Shown here piece after piece: positions 36,134 to 45,900 of a DNA stretch of 64,000 nucleotides. The notes under the pieces are model-generated. The model ran no database searches. It worked only from the letters and a program-made list of their open reading frames with translations, and was not told the DNA's origin. Position 1 is the first letter of the stretch; each line of letters starts with the position of its first letter. The stretch is from JAPPHA01 sp965221575 (lineage in GTDB: Bacteria; Pseudomonadota; Alphaproteobacteria; Rhodobacterales; Rhodobacteraceae): contig CBDCSM010000012.1 of the NCBI GenBank assembly GCA_965221575.1, positions 310,001-374,000 on the forward strand, written 5' to 3'. A program made the position numbers and the translations under genes.

Positions 36134-37515
36134 TTCGGGTTCCTCAGTCTTTCGGGATCAAAATTCGGGCCGCATTGCCAAACCGTGCCTTCGGCCGAAT
36201 CCATCAATTCGACTCCTGCCGCATGCAATTGGTCGCGCAGGCGATCAGCGGCGGCGAAGTCCTTGCGCAAACGTGCAGATTGCCGCTCCTGAACCAGGCC
36301 GTCGATCATCGAATCATATTGTCTTGCACGTGGTTCCGGACGGGTCCAGTCACCCATGTCGTCGCCGAGCAAACCGAGGAGATCTGCCGACGCTTTCAGC
36401 AAGCTGCCGTTCCTATTGCCGGCGACATCATGCAGGGCGGCAAGTGCGGCCGGAGTATTCAGGTCGTTGGCCAATGCCTGAACCACGGTTTGAGCAACCT
36501 CCCCGGCGTCATCGGCATCGTCGCTAATCTTCCGCCACTTTCTCAACGTTGACTCTGCTTCGCGCACTCGTGCTTCTGTCCAATCCATGGGCTTTGAATA
36601 GTGCGTCCCGAGAAAAACGAAGCGAATGACTTCGCCAGGTATTCCACGATCAAGCAGATCCCGGATGGTGAAAAAATTTCCGAGGGACTTTGCCATTTTC
36701 TGCCCCTCGACCCTGAGCATTTCATTGTGGATCCAGACACGTGCGAAGCTGCTCCTTCCCGACAGGCAACAGCTTTGCGCAATTTCGTTTTCATGGTGCG
36801 GAAACATCAGGTCCGCTCCGCCACCGTGGATATCGAATGATTCACCGAACAGTGCTTTCGTCATCGCCGAGCATTCGATGTGCCAGCCTGGTCTTCCTCG
36901 CCCCCACGGGCTGGACCACCCAGGCAAGTCATCCGTCGATGGTTTCCACAAGACGAAGTCCATCGGATCTCGCTTGTATGGAGCGACCTCGACGCGAGCA
37001 CCTGCAATCATGTCGTCCAGACTGCGCCCCGAAAACGATCCGTAGTGCGGATATGAAGTCACATCGAAAAGCACGTGCCGTTCGGCCTCATACGCATGAC
37101 CTTTTCGAATTAATTCATTGATAAAATGTACCATTTCTGGAATGTAATCTGTGGCGCGGGGTGTATAATCGGGTCCGAGTTCGCCAAGGGCGCACATGTC
37201 CTCCAGGTACCAGGCAGTCGTTTCTTCCGTGATGTCACGGATCGACCGGCCGGTTTCGGCGGCGCGCGCGTTTATCTTGTCGTCGATATCAGTGATGTTG
37301 CGCGCGTAGGTGACTTTCCCCCAGCCGTTGACCGGCGCGAGGAATTTCAACACGCGGTGCATGACATCGAACACGATCACGGGTCGGGCATTCCCCGCGT
37401 GTGCACGATCGTAGACTGTCGGGCCGCAGACATACATTCGGACATGTTCCGGGTCGATCGGGGTGAAGGTCTCCCGTTTCCTGGTCCGCGAATTGTGCAG
37501 TTTCAGTTCGATCAT
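36130..37515 (-). CDS. cysS: Cysteinyl-tRNA synthetase
   Basis: A 461-residue class I aminoacyl-tRNA synthetase. The zinc/cysteine-binding start of the catalytic domain is CGPTVYDRAHAGNARP, in which HAGN replaces the textbook HIGH. The KMSKS motif appears as QKMAKSLGN. Zinc ligands are suggested by WHIECSAM and FPHHENEIAQS. It charges tRNA-Cys with cysteine in the cytoplasm. It is first in the cysS-cimA unit. Length and domain order are normal for the family. Confidence 0.97.
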   Translation of the reverse strand: MIELKLHNSRTRKRETFTPIDPEHVRMYVCGPTVYDRAHAGNARPVIVFDVMHRVLKFLAPVNGWGKVTYARNITDIDDKINARAAETGRSIRDITEETTAWYLEDMCALGELGPDYTPRATDYIPEMVHFINELIRKGHAYEAERHVLFDVTSYPHYGSFSGRSLDDMIAGARVEVAPYKRDPMDFVLWKPSTDDLPGWSSPWGRGRPGWHIECSAMTKALFGESFDIHGGGADLMFPHHENEIAQSCCLSGRSSFARVWIHNEMLRVEGQKMAKSLGNFFTIRDLLDRGIPGEVIRFVFLGTHYSKPMDWTEARVREAESTLRKWRKISDDADDAGEVAQTVVQALANDLNTPAALAALHDVAGNRNGSLLKASADLLGLLGDDMGDWTRPEPRARQYDSMIDGLVQERQSARLRKDFAAADRLRDQLHAAGVELMDSAEGTVWQCGPNFDPERLRNPK

Positions 37516-38308
37516 GGTTCACCGGCAAGCTTGACGCGTTCCCCCAAGCGAGCACGAAATCCGATTTTTTTGAGAAACAGAAGGCCGGCTCGCCTGACGA
37601 TGTCAGCCGATAATGCCTATGCAGCAAGTAATGATAGCCGTCTTCATAGGCACCCATTACGGCATGCGGTCAGCGGGCGCAAGTGCGATTGAAGCCCGGT
37701 CTGATTTGCCGTGGAAGCTTGAAATCAAGGGATAGGTGAATGAACGCGTCGGTCCGCGCGTCTCGGACAGGCTCGCCGATGCGTTGGACAACACGAGACG
37801 GCGACCTGCGGCGAAAACGACAGAAGGGCAGGAGCCGTGCATCTGGCACGTGACTTCACGACAACTGTCCGGACGCGAATTGAGCGCGGGCCGGATAATT
37901 GCAAAGCTCTTCTCGGTAACGGAGCGGATTTCTTTCTCCGGTGACGCGGAGACAGGCAAGTCGGCTCTACGTAAAGAGACCATTGCAACCGTTGGCTTTC
38001 AGGAGATGCAGGTGCCGACTGGCAAATCATCCAAAGGCCTGATGCGGATGCTAGGTCCAAGGGAAATTCCCGGGTCCGAATCCCATCCGCCGTCATCGGG
38101 AGCCTCCGGGAACGTGAGGAAGTTCATCCGATGGTTTGGGCGGATTGCCGGTCTCATGACGTCGACTGCCTTTCACCCTTCCCGGGGACGGCGGCGGAGC
38201 ATGTCAAGGAACCGATTCCTGAAGAAGCGAACACATGATACTTGCTGAATGGCGGATTTCGTGGTGACGATCGAGTCGATGTCCCATTTAACCGGGACGA
38301 ACTGACGA
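37516..38308. other. Intergenic region upstream of cysS, with tRNA-like segment
   Basis: About 790 bp between divergent cysS and aminotransferase genes. Open frames on both strands (such as plus 37736-38248) have no recognisable homology. At 38044-38090 the arms GCGGATG and CATCCGC pair perfectly around a GGGAA/TTCCC hairpin and a T-arm-like GGG-TCCGAAT-CCC. This resembles a tRNA lacking D- and anticodon arms, possibly a remnant. Confidence 0.3.
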
Positions 38309-39502
38309 ATGGGCTTGGCGATGAACCTTTCGCATCGAATTGAGAACATCAACGCTGGAGGCAGCGATGGCTGGGAGGTCTATTACCGGGCACGTCAACT
38401 TGCCGCGACAGGAGAACCGGTTCTCGATCTCACGATTGGCGATCATGATTTTCGAACTGCTGCCCCGATCATCGACGCGATGAACCGGAGCGCGAGGGGA
38501 GGAAACACGGGTTATTCCCCGGTCCCCGGATCGGTTTCCCTCAGGCGGGCGATCGCGGCCCGAATCGAACACCGTACCAGTGTCGAGACATCATCCGACA
38601 ATGTCCTCGTGACCGCCGGCGGCCAGGCCGCCCTGTTTGCCGCTCACCTGGCTGTTCTCGAAGCTGGAACGACAGGGCTTTTTTGCGATCCGTACTATGC
38701 GACGTTTCCTGGCACGATCAGGGCGACGGGAGCGACGGCGGTTGCGGTGCCGACCCTTCCGGGCAACGGATTTGTCCCAACCGCAGAAGACCTGAGGCGT
38801 TGCATCGACGACAAGGTCCGGTCAATCCTGATCAATTCTCCCAATAATCCGAGCGGAGCCACGTATGACCGCGACGCATTGGTCGAAATCGGAAAAGTCT
38901 GCGAGGAAAACGACCTCTGGCTGATTTCGGACGAGGTGTACGAAAGTCAGGTCTGGTCGGGAACGCATGTTTCTCCGCGCTCCATTCCAGGGTTGGCAGG
39001 AAGAACCCTGGTTATTGGTTCGCTCTCAAAAAGCCACGCAATGACCGGATTCCGGTGCGGCTGGGTTGCCGGACCCGAGACCGTCATTTCTCGATTGGCG
39101 GATCTGGCGACGGTCAGTACCTACGGCGTTGCCGGTTTCGTTCAGGACGCGGCGCTCAGCGCAATTGTGCAAGGAGACCAGATCGAGGCGCGGGTGACGA
39201 ACATCTATCGACGACGGCTCGAGGTCGCCATGGATTGCCTGTCGGGCGCGAACTCGGTGCGCGCGGTTCCACCCAAGGGAGCGATGTACGTCCTGCTTGA
39301 TGTCTCGCCGATCGGATTGTCCGGGATCGAATTTTCCCACCGCCTTCTTGAGGACAGGCGTATCGCCGTGATGCCCGGGGAGAGTTTCGGCCTGGCGACG
39401 GCAGGGCATGTCCGGGTCGCCCTGACGACCGGTTCCACCCGCCTTTCGGAGGCATTGAACACCCTCATCGACTTCGCAGGTGACCTCGCCAAGCATGCGT
39501 GA
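38309..39502 (+). CDS. Class I/II pyridoxal-phosphate aminotransferase
   Basis: A 397-residue fold-type I aminotransferase (AAT_I). The PLP lysine is in GSLSKSHAMTGFRCGW at about residue 240. Other landmarks are GGNTGYSPVPGS, SPNNPSGATY, SDEVYESQVW and the late Arg-containing GHVRVALT motif that binds the substrate carboxylate. It transfers amino groups between an amino acid and a 2-oxo acid; the substrate cannot be told from the sequence. An ATG at 38321 is an alternative start. It stands alone, next to an IS630-type insertion. Confidence 0.9.
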   Translation: MGLAMNLSHRIENINAGGSDGWEVYYRARQLAATGEPVLDLTIGDHDFRTAAPIIDAMNRSARGGNTGYSPVPGSVSLRRAIAARIEHRTSVETSSDNVLVTAGGQAALFAAHLAVLEAGTTGLFCDPYYATFPGTIRATGATAVAVPTLPGNGFVPTAEDLRRCIDDKVRSILINSPNNPSGATYDRDALVEIGKVCEENDLWLISDEVYESQVWSGTHVSPRSIPGLAGRTLVIGSLSKSHAMTGFRCGWVAGPETVISRLADLATVSTYGVAGFVQDAALSAIVQGDQIEARVTNIYRRRLEVAMDCLSGANSVRAVPPKGAMYVLLDVSPIGLSGIEFSHRLLEDRRIAVMPGESFGLATAGHVRVALTTGSTRLSEALNTLIDFAGDLAKHA

Positions 39503-39546
39503 GGAATGCGAGAATCAACGTGGAGAGTGTGCACCAGTGTCATGTT

Positions 39547-40778
39547 ATACCAGTCCAAGAAAGTAATCACCGATAGATTTGGGTCGGTTTTTCATAGTTG
39601 TGCCCAGTCTCTCCTGGTGATTTGCATGATCTCCCCGGTCTTGTGGGCGTAGGCGTCCCACACCTGCGTTACGGTTTCCCTGACATGCTCGGCGCTCTCG
39701 AACACCCGGTTCGCAAAGTGACCATGCTTGAGGACTGAGAAGAGTGTCTCGATCGGGTTCAGTTCCGGACTGTACGGCGGCAGCCGGAGCAATGAGACGT
39801 TCGACGGAATTTCGAGATCCTTCGACCGGTGCCATCCTGCCCCGTCCAAGACCACCACCGCATGTTTGCCGTCGGCAAGCTCCCTGCCGACATCCTGCAG
39901 ATGACGGTTCATTTCCTCGGTGTTCGCCTTGTCGCACACATGTCCGACCGCATTTCCGGTCTCGGGACAGGCTGCCGAGAACAGATAGACATAGCCGTAC
40001 CGGTAGTCCCGCGGTATGCGCGGGCGTGTTCCCTTCCGGGCCCAAACCCGTGACAGCATCCCCTTCTGGCCAATGCGGGCCTCGTCCTGGAAGTACACAA
40101 GTACATCCTCGCTCGACACGCTCTCGGGAAGGCTGTCCTGGACTAACTGACTGAATGTATTACGGAACTCCTCCTGGGCCTCGGGGTTCGCCTTGGGGTG
40201 GATCGGCCGCGGCGACAGATGCCGGAAGCCGAGACGGCGAAGCATCTGACGCACGCCTTCCACCGTATAGTCCACGTCGAACCGATCCTTGATCCACTGC
40301 TGGATCGCAGCAAGCGTCCAGCGGGAAGGCTCGCCCGCATCAGGGTCGGTGCCAGCTTCAATCTTCGACACGAACTCCGCAGTCTGGCGCGCGTCCAGCT
40401 TCCGTGGACGGCCCGAGCGTGCAGCATCGCGCAAACCATCCAGGCCCCGCGCGTTGTAGCGCACAACCCAGTCGCGCAGGGTCTGGACATCAACACCAAC
40501 ACCACACGCAATCTCGCCCCGCGACAGCTCGTCCTCAATGATCAGTGCGATCGCCCGCAAACGAACCCTGCAGTCCCGGTACTTGTGCTGCGATGCCAGC
40601 GCGCGTAAGTTCTCGGGTGTGTGGTCAGTGCGCGTGACAGCGATTTTCGCAGACATGTCATCCTCCTTCTGGGTCTTTCCTAACCACAGAATAGAGGATA
40701 ACCGCACCGATCACACCCAAGATGCGCTGTTGCAAATGCGAATCATTCGCATGAGTCTTTTCTAAATTGTATTGGTAT
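39547..40778 (-). mobile_element. IS630-type insertion sequence
   Basis: An element of about 1.23 kb delimited by imperfect terminal inverted repeats. The left end reads ATACCAGTCCAAGAAAG. The reverse complement of the right end reads ATACCAATACAATTTAG. The left end is preceded by TT and the right end is followed by TA, so the TA target duplication expected of IS630 elements is not exact and the ends are approximate. It carries a single intact transposase gene on the minus strand. It separates the aminotransferase gene from the decarboxylase gene. Confidence 0.65.
39592..40656 (-). CDS. IS630 family transposase, apparently intact
   Basis: A 354-residue protein with an N-terminal helix-turn-helix region (SRGEIACGVGVDVQTLRDWVVRYN), a winged-helix segment (WTLAAIQQWI) and a DDE catalytic core. 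The core residues are the Asp of VYFQDEARIG, the Asp of VVLDGAGWHRSK and the Glu of SPELNPIETLFSVLK. The ATG at 40656 is fixed by AGAAGGAGG upstream. The frame is complete without stops, so the element may still be active. Confidence 0.93.
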   Translation of the reverse strand: MSAKIAVTRTDHTPENLRALASQHKYRDCRVRLRAIALIIEDELSRGEIACGVGVDVQTLRDWVVRYNARGLDGLRDAARSGRPRKLDARQTAEFVSKIEAGTDPDAGEPSRWTLAAIQQWIKDRFDVDYTVEGVRQMLRRLGFRHLSPRPIHPKANPEAQEEFRNTFSQLVQDSLPESVSSEDVLVYFQDEARIGQKGMLSRVWARKGTRPRIPRDYRYGYVYLFSAACPETGNAVGHVCDKANTEEMNRHLQDVGRELADGKHAVVVLDGAGWHRSKDLEIPSNVSLLRLPPYSPELNPIETLFSVLKHGHFANRVFESAEHVRETVTQVWDAYAHKTGEIMQITRRDWAQL

Positions 40779-41034
40779 TACAACTCCAGTGGCGCCACAA
40801 TCTACCCGGTCACGGGAGGCATCATCCTCCATACCGGCAAGCGCATGCGACGGACCCCGCGCGGACTTCAGGGGTTCACCGATCCCGGACGCTGATGTAA
40901 TGGGACAGGGTCTTTGTCCGGGGAACCACTATCCCGGACCTGGTCGCAGATTCCATGTCGAAACCGCCGGACCGCTCAGGACCATTCCGGCCTGCCAACA
41001 CCTTCCACCTGTCTGAATCAAGAGGGCTGACGCA

Positions 41035-42441
41035 ATGCGATACGCTGAATACCGCCGGTGGAGCAACAGGGCGACGGACTGGATCGAGAAATATCACGCT
41101 TCGATCGGCGAGCAGCCGGTTCGCTCGGCAGTCAAGCCGGGCGATATTCTGGACCGAATACCTTTGTCACCTCCCGAACATGCTGAATCCATGGAAAAGA
41201 TTTTCGCGGACTTCGAGGAAATTGTCCCGGACGGGTTGACGCATTGGCAGCATCCGAGGTTTTTTGCCTATTTCTCGGCAAACGCGGCCCCCGCGTCCAT
41301 GGTCGCCGAGCAACTCTCGAGCGCAATCGGCGCTCAAGGAATGCTCTGGCAGACGTCCCCGGCCATCACGGAACTCGAGATCGCCATGACCGGATGGCTA
41401 CGCGACGCGCTCGGCCTGCCCAGGTCCTTCGCGGGAGTCATTCAGGACAGCGCATCTTCCTCAACCCTTGCCGCGGTCCTGACCATGCGCGAACGCGCGC
41501 TCGCCTTCGAAGGCAACAGCACCGGCCTTTCCGACATGGGCAGGATCCGAATTTACGCAACCGACCAGGCGCACAGTTCGCTGGACAAGGCAATTCGGAT
41601 TGCCGGAATCGGCCAGGACAATCTCGTCAGGGTCCCGACCGACGGAAACCTGGCGATGTCGCCGCGGTCTCTTGCGGAGAAAATTTCACAGGACCTGAGA
41701 GATGGGCATCGGCCCGCAGGCGTCACCACGGTCATCGGCGGCACCTCCGTTGGCGCGTCCGATCGTTTGCGCCCGATTCTCGAGATCTGTCGCGAACAGG
41801 CACTCTACAGCCATGTCGATGCCGCCTGGGCAGGTTCGGCGATGATTTGCCCTGAAAACCGGCAACTCTGGGATGGAATCGAACTCGCTGACAGCGTCGT
41901 ATTCAATCCTCACAAGTGGCTTGGCGCCCAGTTCGACTGTTCGGTTCAGTTCCTCGCCGATCCTTCGGACCAGGTCCGGACACTGGGCGTTCGGCCAGGT
42001 TATCTCAAGACCCTCGAACACTCCAAGGTCACGGACTTCAGCGACTGGAGTATCCAGCTCGGGCGCAGGTTTCGGGCGTTGAAGATCTGGTTTCTGCTTC
42101 GAGCCTACGGGCTCGAGGGACTACGAAATCGAATCCGGAACCACGTAACCTGGGCCAATGAACTTCAGGACCGGCTTGCCCGTATTCCGGAAATCGAGAT
42201 CACGTCACCGTGTCGCCTTTCCTTGTTCACCTTCCGGTACGTCCCTGCCGGTGGGCCCGATCCGAACAAGGCGACGGAGAAGCTCTTGCAGGATATCAAT
42301 GCTGACGGCCGTTTGTATATGACACAGACGATGCTCGACGGCCTATTCGTCATCCGTGTGCAGGTTGGACAATTCGACACGACCCGCGAAGACGTTCTCA
42401 TGGTCGCCGACGTCGTCCGCGAACTCATATCGGTCCGGTGA
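41035..42441 (+). CDS. PLP-dependent group II decarboxylase (aromatic-L-amino-acid decarboxylase family)
   Basis: A 468-residue group II amino acid decarboxylase. The PLP lysine is in FNPHKWLGAQFDC, the Asp that contacts the pyridine nitrogen is in SHVDAAWAGSA, and the substrate loop begins with THWQHPRFFAYF. The N-terminal swapped helices (residues 1-80) and the SASSSTLAAVL segment are typical of DOPA/tryptophan decarboxylases. Substrate specificity is unknown. The gene stands alone between an insertion sequence and the MttB-family gene. Confidence 0.92.
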   Translation: MRYAEYRRWSNRATDWIEKYHASIGEQPVRSAVKPGDILDRIPLSPPEHAESMEKIFADFEEIVPDGLTHWQHPRFFAYFSANAAPASMVAEQLSSAIGAQGMLWQTSPAITELEIAMTGWLRDALGLPRSFAGVIQDSASSSTLAAVLTMRERALAFEGNSTGLSDMGRIRIYATDQAHSSLDKAIRIAGIGQDNLVRVPTDGNLAMSPRSLAEKISQDLRDGHRPAGVTTVIGGTSVGASDRLRPILEICREQALYSHVDAAWAGSAMICPENRQLWDGIELADSVVFNPHKWLGAQFDCSVQFLADPSDQVRTLGVRPGYLKTLEHSKVTDFSDWSIQLGRRFRALKIWFLLRAYGLEGLRNRIRNHVTWANELQDRLARIPEIEITSPCRLSLFTFRYVPAGGPDPNKATEKLLQDINADGRLYMTQTMLDGLFVIRVQVGQFDTTREDVLMVADVVRELISVR

Positions 42442-42885
42442 CGGATTTTAGCGTCCGTTTTGTGGCGCCAGTCGTACGTGTCCCGTTTGCGGGAATGGCG
42501 GACGATCCGGGATTCTCCCGATCACACCTTGCCCGGATTCCTGCCTTTCGACCAACCGAATCGCCCGGCGACTGATTCGTCATCCACTTCGGTGTTTTCC
42601 CTCTTCACCTGCCGAAATCCGGCACCAGGGCATGCGTTAACCTTCGACGGGCGCAAATGGCCTCAATTCGAGGCGGCATCATGTTTGACAACACAAAAGC
42701 AGATGATTAACGCTTCATTAACCGTCCCCTGATCAAGGAGTCGGACGATTGGTCGATCTGGACTGGTTGGAAGCGCTTATTACGCTGACGATTGGGGCAA
42801 ATCGTGGCCGTGCTGCACGCGGGTCTCCCGAGTTGTGAACTGAGTCTGGCAATCCAATCCCGTTCTCCAGGGCAGGTTCTCTCAC
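42442..42885. other. Intergenic stretch, no gene recognised
   Basis: About 440 bp between the decarboxylase and methyltransferase genes. A small TCCCG-TTTG-CGGGA hairpin (42481-42494) lies shortly after the decarboxylase stop. AT-rich sequence near 42690-42730 may hold the next promoter. Confidence 0.4.
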
Positions 42886-44427
42886 ATGAATGATAAAAGA
42901 CCACGCAGGGCAGGTGGCCGAGCCGCACGGCGAAACCTGCGCTCCGCACCCTTGCCGAGGGATGTCCGACCGATCTGGCCGGGAATCGAAGGGGGAACAT
43001 ACCGACCCCTGACAGAATCCGGCATCCACCGAATCCATCGTGCAGCTCTCGACGCCCTCGAACAGATCGGGATCGCCGACGCACCCGAATCGGGCATCGA
43101 GATCCTGACAGGCGCAGGTGCAATACTTGGTGACGATGGAAGAGTGAGGTTTCCGCGTGCTCTGGTAGAAGACACCATTGCGATTGCGGCGAAGAAAATC
43201 GTCCTTCATGGCCGCCGTCCAAGGCATGACTTGGACCTGTCAGGTCACCGCGTCCACTTTGGAACGGCCGGCGCGGCAGTTCATCTGGTCGATGTGGAAA
43301 ACCGGGAATACCGGGAGTGCCAGGTTCAGGACCTGCACGATGCGGCACGTATCGTGGAGCAACTCGACAATGTGCATTTCTTTCAGCGACCCATGGTTTG
43401 CCGTGATATTCCCGACAACTACGAAATGGATCTCAACACGGTCTACGCGTCTTGTACCGGAACGCTCAAGCATGTCGGGACGAGCTTTACGGAAGTGGCG
43501 TTCATGCCGGGCGTGTTCGATCTGATCTACACGATCGCAGGCGGTGAGCAGTCGTTCCGTGACAGGCCGTTCATTTCCAACTCGAACTGCTTTGTCGTGC
43601 CTCCCATGAAGTTCGCGACAGAGAGTTGCCTGGTTCTCGAGGCATGTGTTCGGGGAGGAATGCCTGTTCTTCTCCTGTCGGCCGGACAGGCTGGCGCCAC
43701 GGCGCCGGCGCCAATTGCGGGCGCAATCGTTCAGGCGACAGCGGAGTGCCTTGCCGGACTGGTTTATGTCAACGCCATGATCCCTGGATTTCCGGCTATT
43801 TTCGGCACCTGGCCGTTTGTTTCCGATTTGCGCACCGGCGCCATGTCAGGCGGATCCGGGGAGCAGGCGCTTCTGACGGCGGGATGTGCGCAAATGCACA
43901 AGTACTATGGTGTTCCGGGTGGTGCCGCGGCCGGAATAGCCGATTCGAAATTGCCGGACATGCAGGCCGGTTATGAACAGGCGCACTCCAATGTCATGGC
44001 CGGCTTGTCTGGCCTCAACATGGTTTACGAGGCCGTTGGAATGCATGCATCCTTGCTGGGGTTCTGTCTCGAGAGTCTCATAATCGGCGACGACTTACTC
44101 GGGCAGTCGATGCGTTGCGTACGCGGAATCGAGGTTACTGAGGACAACGTTTCCCTGGACGTTATCAAGAGTGTCTGCCTGGACGGTCCGGGCCATTACC
44201 TCGGGCACCAGCAAACTCTGCAACTCATGCAGACGGAGTATATCTACCCTACCATCGCCGATCGGACATCGCCCAAGGAGTGGGAGGAAAACAACCGACC
44301 CGGTCTTCTCGAGTCCGCAATTCGACGTAAGCAGGAAATCCTGTCCCAGATGTCTTCTGCGCGACTCCCTCCGGATCTGGACGCCAGGATTCGCAAGGAC
44401 TTTCGTATTCATCTGCCTCCGACGTAA
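42886..44427 (+). CDS. Trimethylamine methyltransferase (MttB) family protein, non-pyrrolysine
   Basis: A 513-residue MttB-superfamily protein. Recognisable segments are the N-terminal RPIWPGIEGGTYRPLTESGIHRIHRAALDALEQIG, the central barrel with SNSNCFVVPPMKFATES and LSAGQAGATAPAP, and the late GGPGHYLG-like DGPGHYLGHQQTL motif. The frame has no internal TAG, so it is not a pyrrolysine enzyme; such homologues demethylate glycine betaine, proline betaine or other quaternary amines, handing the methyl group to a corrinoid protein or to cobalamin. No corrinoid protein gene is seen in the window. It lies near the aldolase gene and the LysR-controlled cluster. Confidence 0.88.
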   Translation: MNDKRPRRAGGRAARRNLRSAPLPRDVRPIWPGIEGGTYRPLTESGIHRIHRAALDALEQIGIADAPESGIEILTGAGAILGDDGRVRFPRALVEDTIAIAAKKIVLHGRRPRHDLDLSGHRVHFGTAGAAVHLVDVENREYRECQVQDLHDAARIVEQLDNVHFFQRPMVCRDIPDNYEMDLNTVYASCTGTLKHVGTSFTEVAFMPGVFDLIYTIAGGEQSFRDRPFISNSNCFVVPPMKFATESCLVLEACVRGGMPVLLLSAGQAGATAPAPIAGAIVQATAECLAGLVYVNAMIPGFPAIFGTWPFVSDLRTGAMSGGSGEQALLTAGCAQMHKYYGVPGGAAAGIADSKLPDMQAGYEQAHSNVMAGLSGLNMVYEAVGMHASLLGFCLESLIIGDDLLGQSMRCVRGIEVTEDNVSLDVIKSVCLDGPGHYLGHQQTLQLMQTEYIYPTIADRTSPKEWEENNRPGLLESAIRRKQEILSQMSSARLPPDLDARIRKDFRIHLPPT

Positions 44428-44642
44428 CCCGTTCCTCCCGGAACGGCAGGCATGAAGGGATTTCACTGGCTGGAGATATCGCCGGCCCCTGAAATCGGAC
44501 GGAGACGGCGGAAACAGCTTGTCGGCGATGATACGACATGCCCGAAGTTGGCAACGCCCGCGAGATGCCCGCGCGACCGGCCGCTCGCACGCCGTGGCAC
44601 ATATCCGGCCATCGGGAATGGCGCGACATGTCCTGTCACGTA

Positions 44643-45416
44643 CTATCCGACGACAGTGCGCAGGTCACGCGCGACGCCGGAGACGGCCTTGGCCAGAATA
44701 CCGAGATCAGTACCAACGGCCAGAAAGTTCGCGCCCCAGCCCATGTATTTCTTGGCCGCTTCGGCGCCGCCCACGTAAACCCCGGCAGACCTTCCCGCGT
44801 TTCGAATTCGCTTCAGGGCCTTCTCGATCGCCTTTTGTACATCGGGGTGCCCGGGATTCCCGAGATGACCCATGTCAGCCGATAGGTCGGAAGGACCAAC
44901 GAAAAGGCAGTCGACTCCGTCGACTCCAAGCAAGGCGTCCAGGTTGTTCATGGCGACCTGGCTTTCGATCTGGATGATCAGGCAGGCCTCCTGGTTGGCC
45001 GTGGACAGGTAGTCCGCGTTCAGCCCGAACTGACCCGCACGGGTTCCCGACGCGACACCTCGAATTCCGTCCGGCGGATAACGCATGGCGCGGACCATCG
45101 CTGAGGCGTGCTCTTCGGACTCCACCATTGGCACCATGAGTGTTTGCGCACCGGCGTCCATGAATTGCTTGATGACGTGGTTTTGTCCTTCCACCACTCT
45201 CACAACCGCGGGAACACCCGTCGCGTCGAGCGCGACCAGTTGGTCGCGGACGGAAAGCACATCGTTCGTCGAATGTTCGCTGTCCACGACGATCCAGTCA
45301 AAGCCGGCGTGACCCAGGAGCTCGGCTGCAAGTGGAGAACCGAGGCTATGAAACAGTCCGACGCTCGGTTTTCCCTCGCGAAGCATGCGTTTGAGCAGGT
45401 TGATCCTGGCGGGCAT
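44643..45416 (-). CDS. HpcH/HpaI-type class II pyruvate aldolase
   Basis: A 257-residue member of the HpcH/HpaI aldolase/citrate lyase family. Motifs are WIVVDSEHSTND, VPMVESEEHA, the RGVASGTRAGQFG loop, the metal-binding Glu of IQIES, and GPSDLSADMG. It probably cleaves a 4-hydroxy-2-oxo acid to pyruvate plus an aldehyde using a divalent metal. ATG 45416, preceded by GGGAGAGA, is preferred to upstream in-frame starts. It is convergent with the MttB-family gene and could process a product of the neighbouring pathways. Confidence 0.92.
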   Translation of the reverse strand: MPARINLLKRMLREGKPSVGLFHSLGSPLAAELLGHAGFDWIVVDSEHSTNDVLSVRDQLVALDATGVPAVVRVVEGQNHVIKQFMDAGAQTLMVPMVESEEHASAMVRAMRYPPDGIRGVASGTRAGQFGLNADYLSTANQEACLIIQIESQVAMNNLDALLGVDGVDCLFVGPSDLSADMGHLGNPGHPDVQKAIEKALKRIRNAGRSAGVYVGGAEAAKKYMGWGANFLAVGTDLGILAKAVSGVARDLRTVVG

Positions 45417-45500
45417 GCGATTCTCTCCCAAATGTGATCGAAGATTGCCTTTTGGCACTTCTGACAGTGATCCACGTTGGTAACGACTAAGAACCGGTCG

Positions 45501-45830
45501 TCAATCGTTTAGGTTTCGCCGACCCGGGCGACAGTATAATACTCGCAAATCCAACCCACCTCGGATCGGGGCGACTTCGTCTTCAAGAACTGCCCTCGAG
45601 AGACGTCTCTGACCGACTGTGTCGCGGCACGCTCTCTTGACGATTTTTCTGGCTGATACAAGGCCGTAATCTTTCGCAAGGGCAAATCCTGCCGATTCCG
45701 CCATCATGATGACATCGGCTTCTTTGACAATCCGTTCCAGCACGCTCTTTGGCAGAAAAGCGATCGGGCCCGTTTTCCGCTTGAAGCAGGTCGGCCGCGC
45801 GGTCAGCCCGAGCAGGGTCACCTGTCCCAC
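45501..45830 (-). CDS. Hypothetical protein, possibly a gene fragment
   Basis: A 109-codon frame between the aldolase gene and the LysR gene. The translation has balanced composition (LPKSVLERIVKEADVIMMAESAG) with a basic C-terminal part, unlike the arginine/proline-rich antisense frames around it. I recognise no family and no strong ribosome-binding site, so it may be a remnant of a longer gene or chance. Confidence 0.3.
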   Translation of the reverse strand: MGQVTLLGLTARPTCFKRKTGPIAFLPKSVLERIVKEADVIMMAESAGFALAKDYGLVSARKIVKRACRDTVGQRRLSRAVLEDEVAPIRGGLDLRVLYCRPGRRNLND

Positions 45831-45900
45831 GACCGAAAGGCTTCAGATCTCGGCAACCTCAAAAGACGCGCATTTCACCGGGCCAGACAGGCCCCTGCGG

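Noticed and set aside
37736..38248. 170-codon plus-strand open frame between cysS and the aminotransferase gene
   Set aside because: No family similarity, no good ribosome-binding site, and overlapping minus-strand frames of equal quality.
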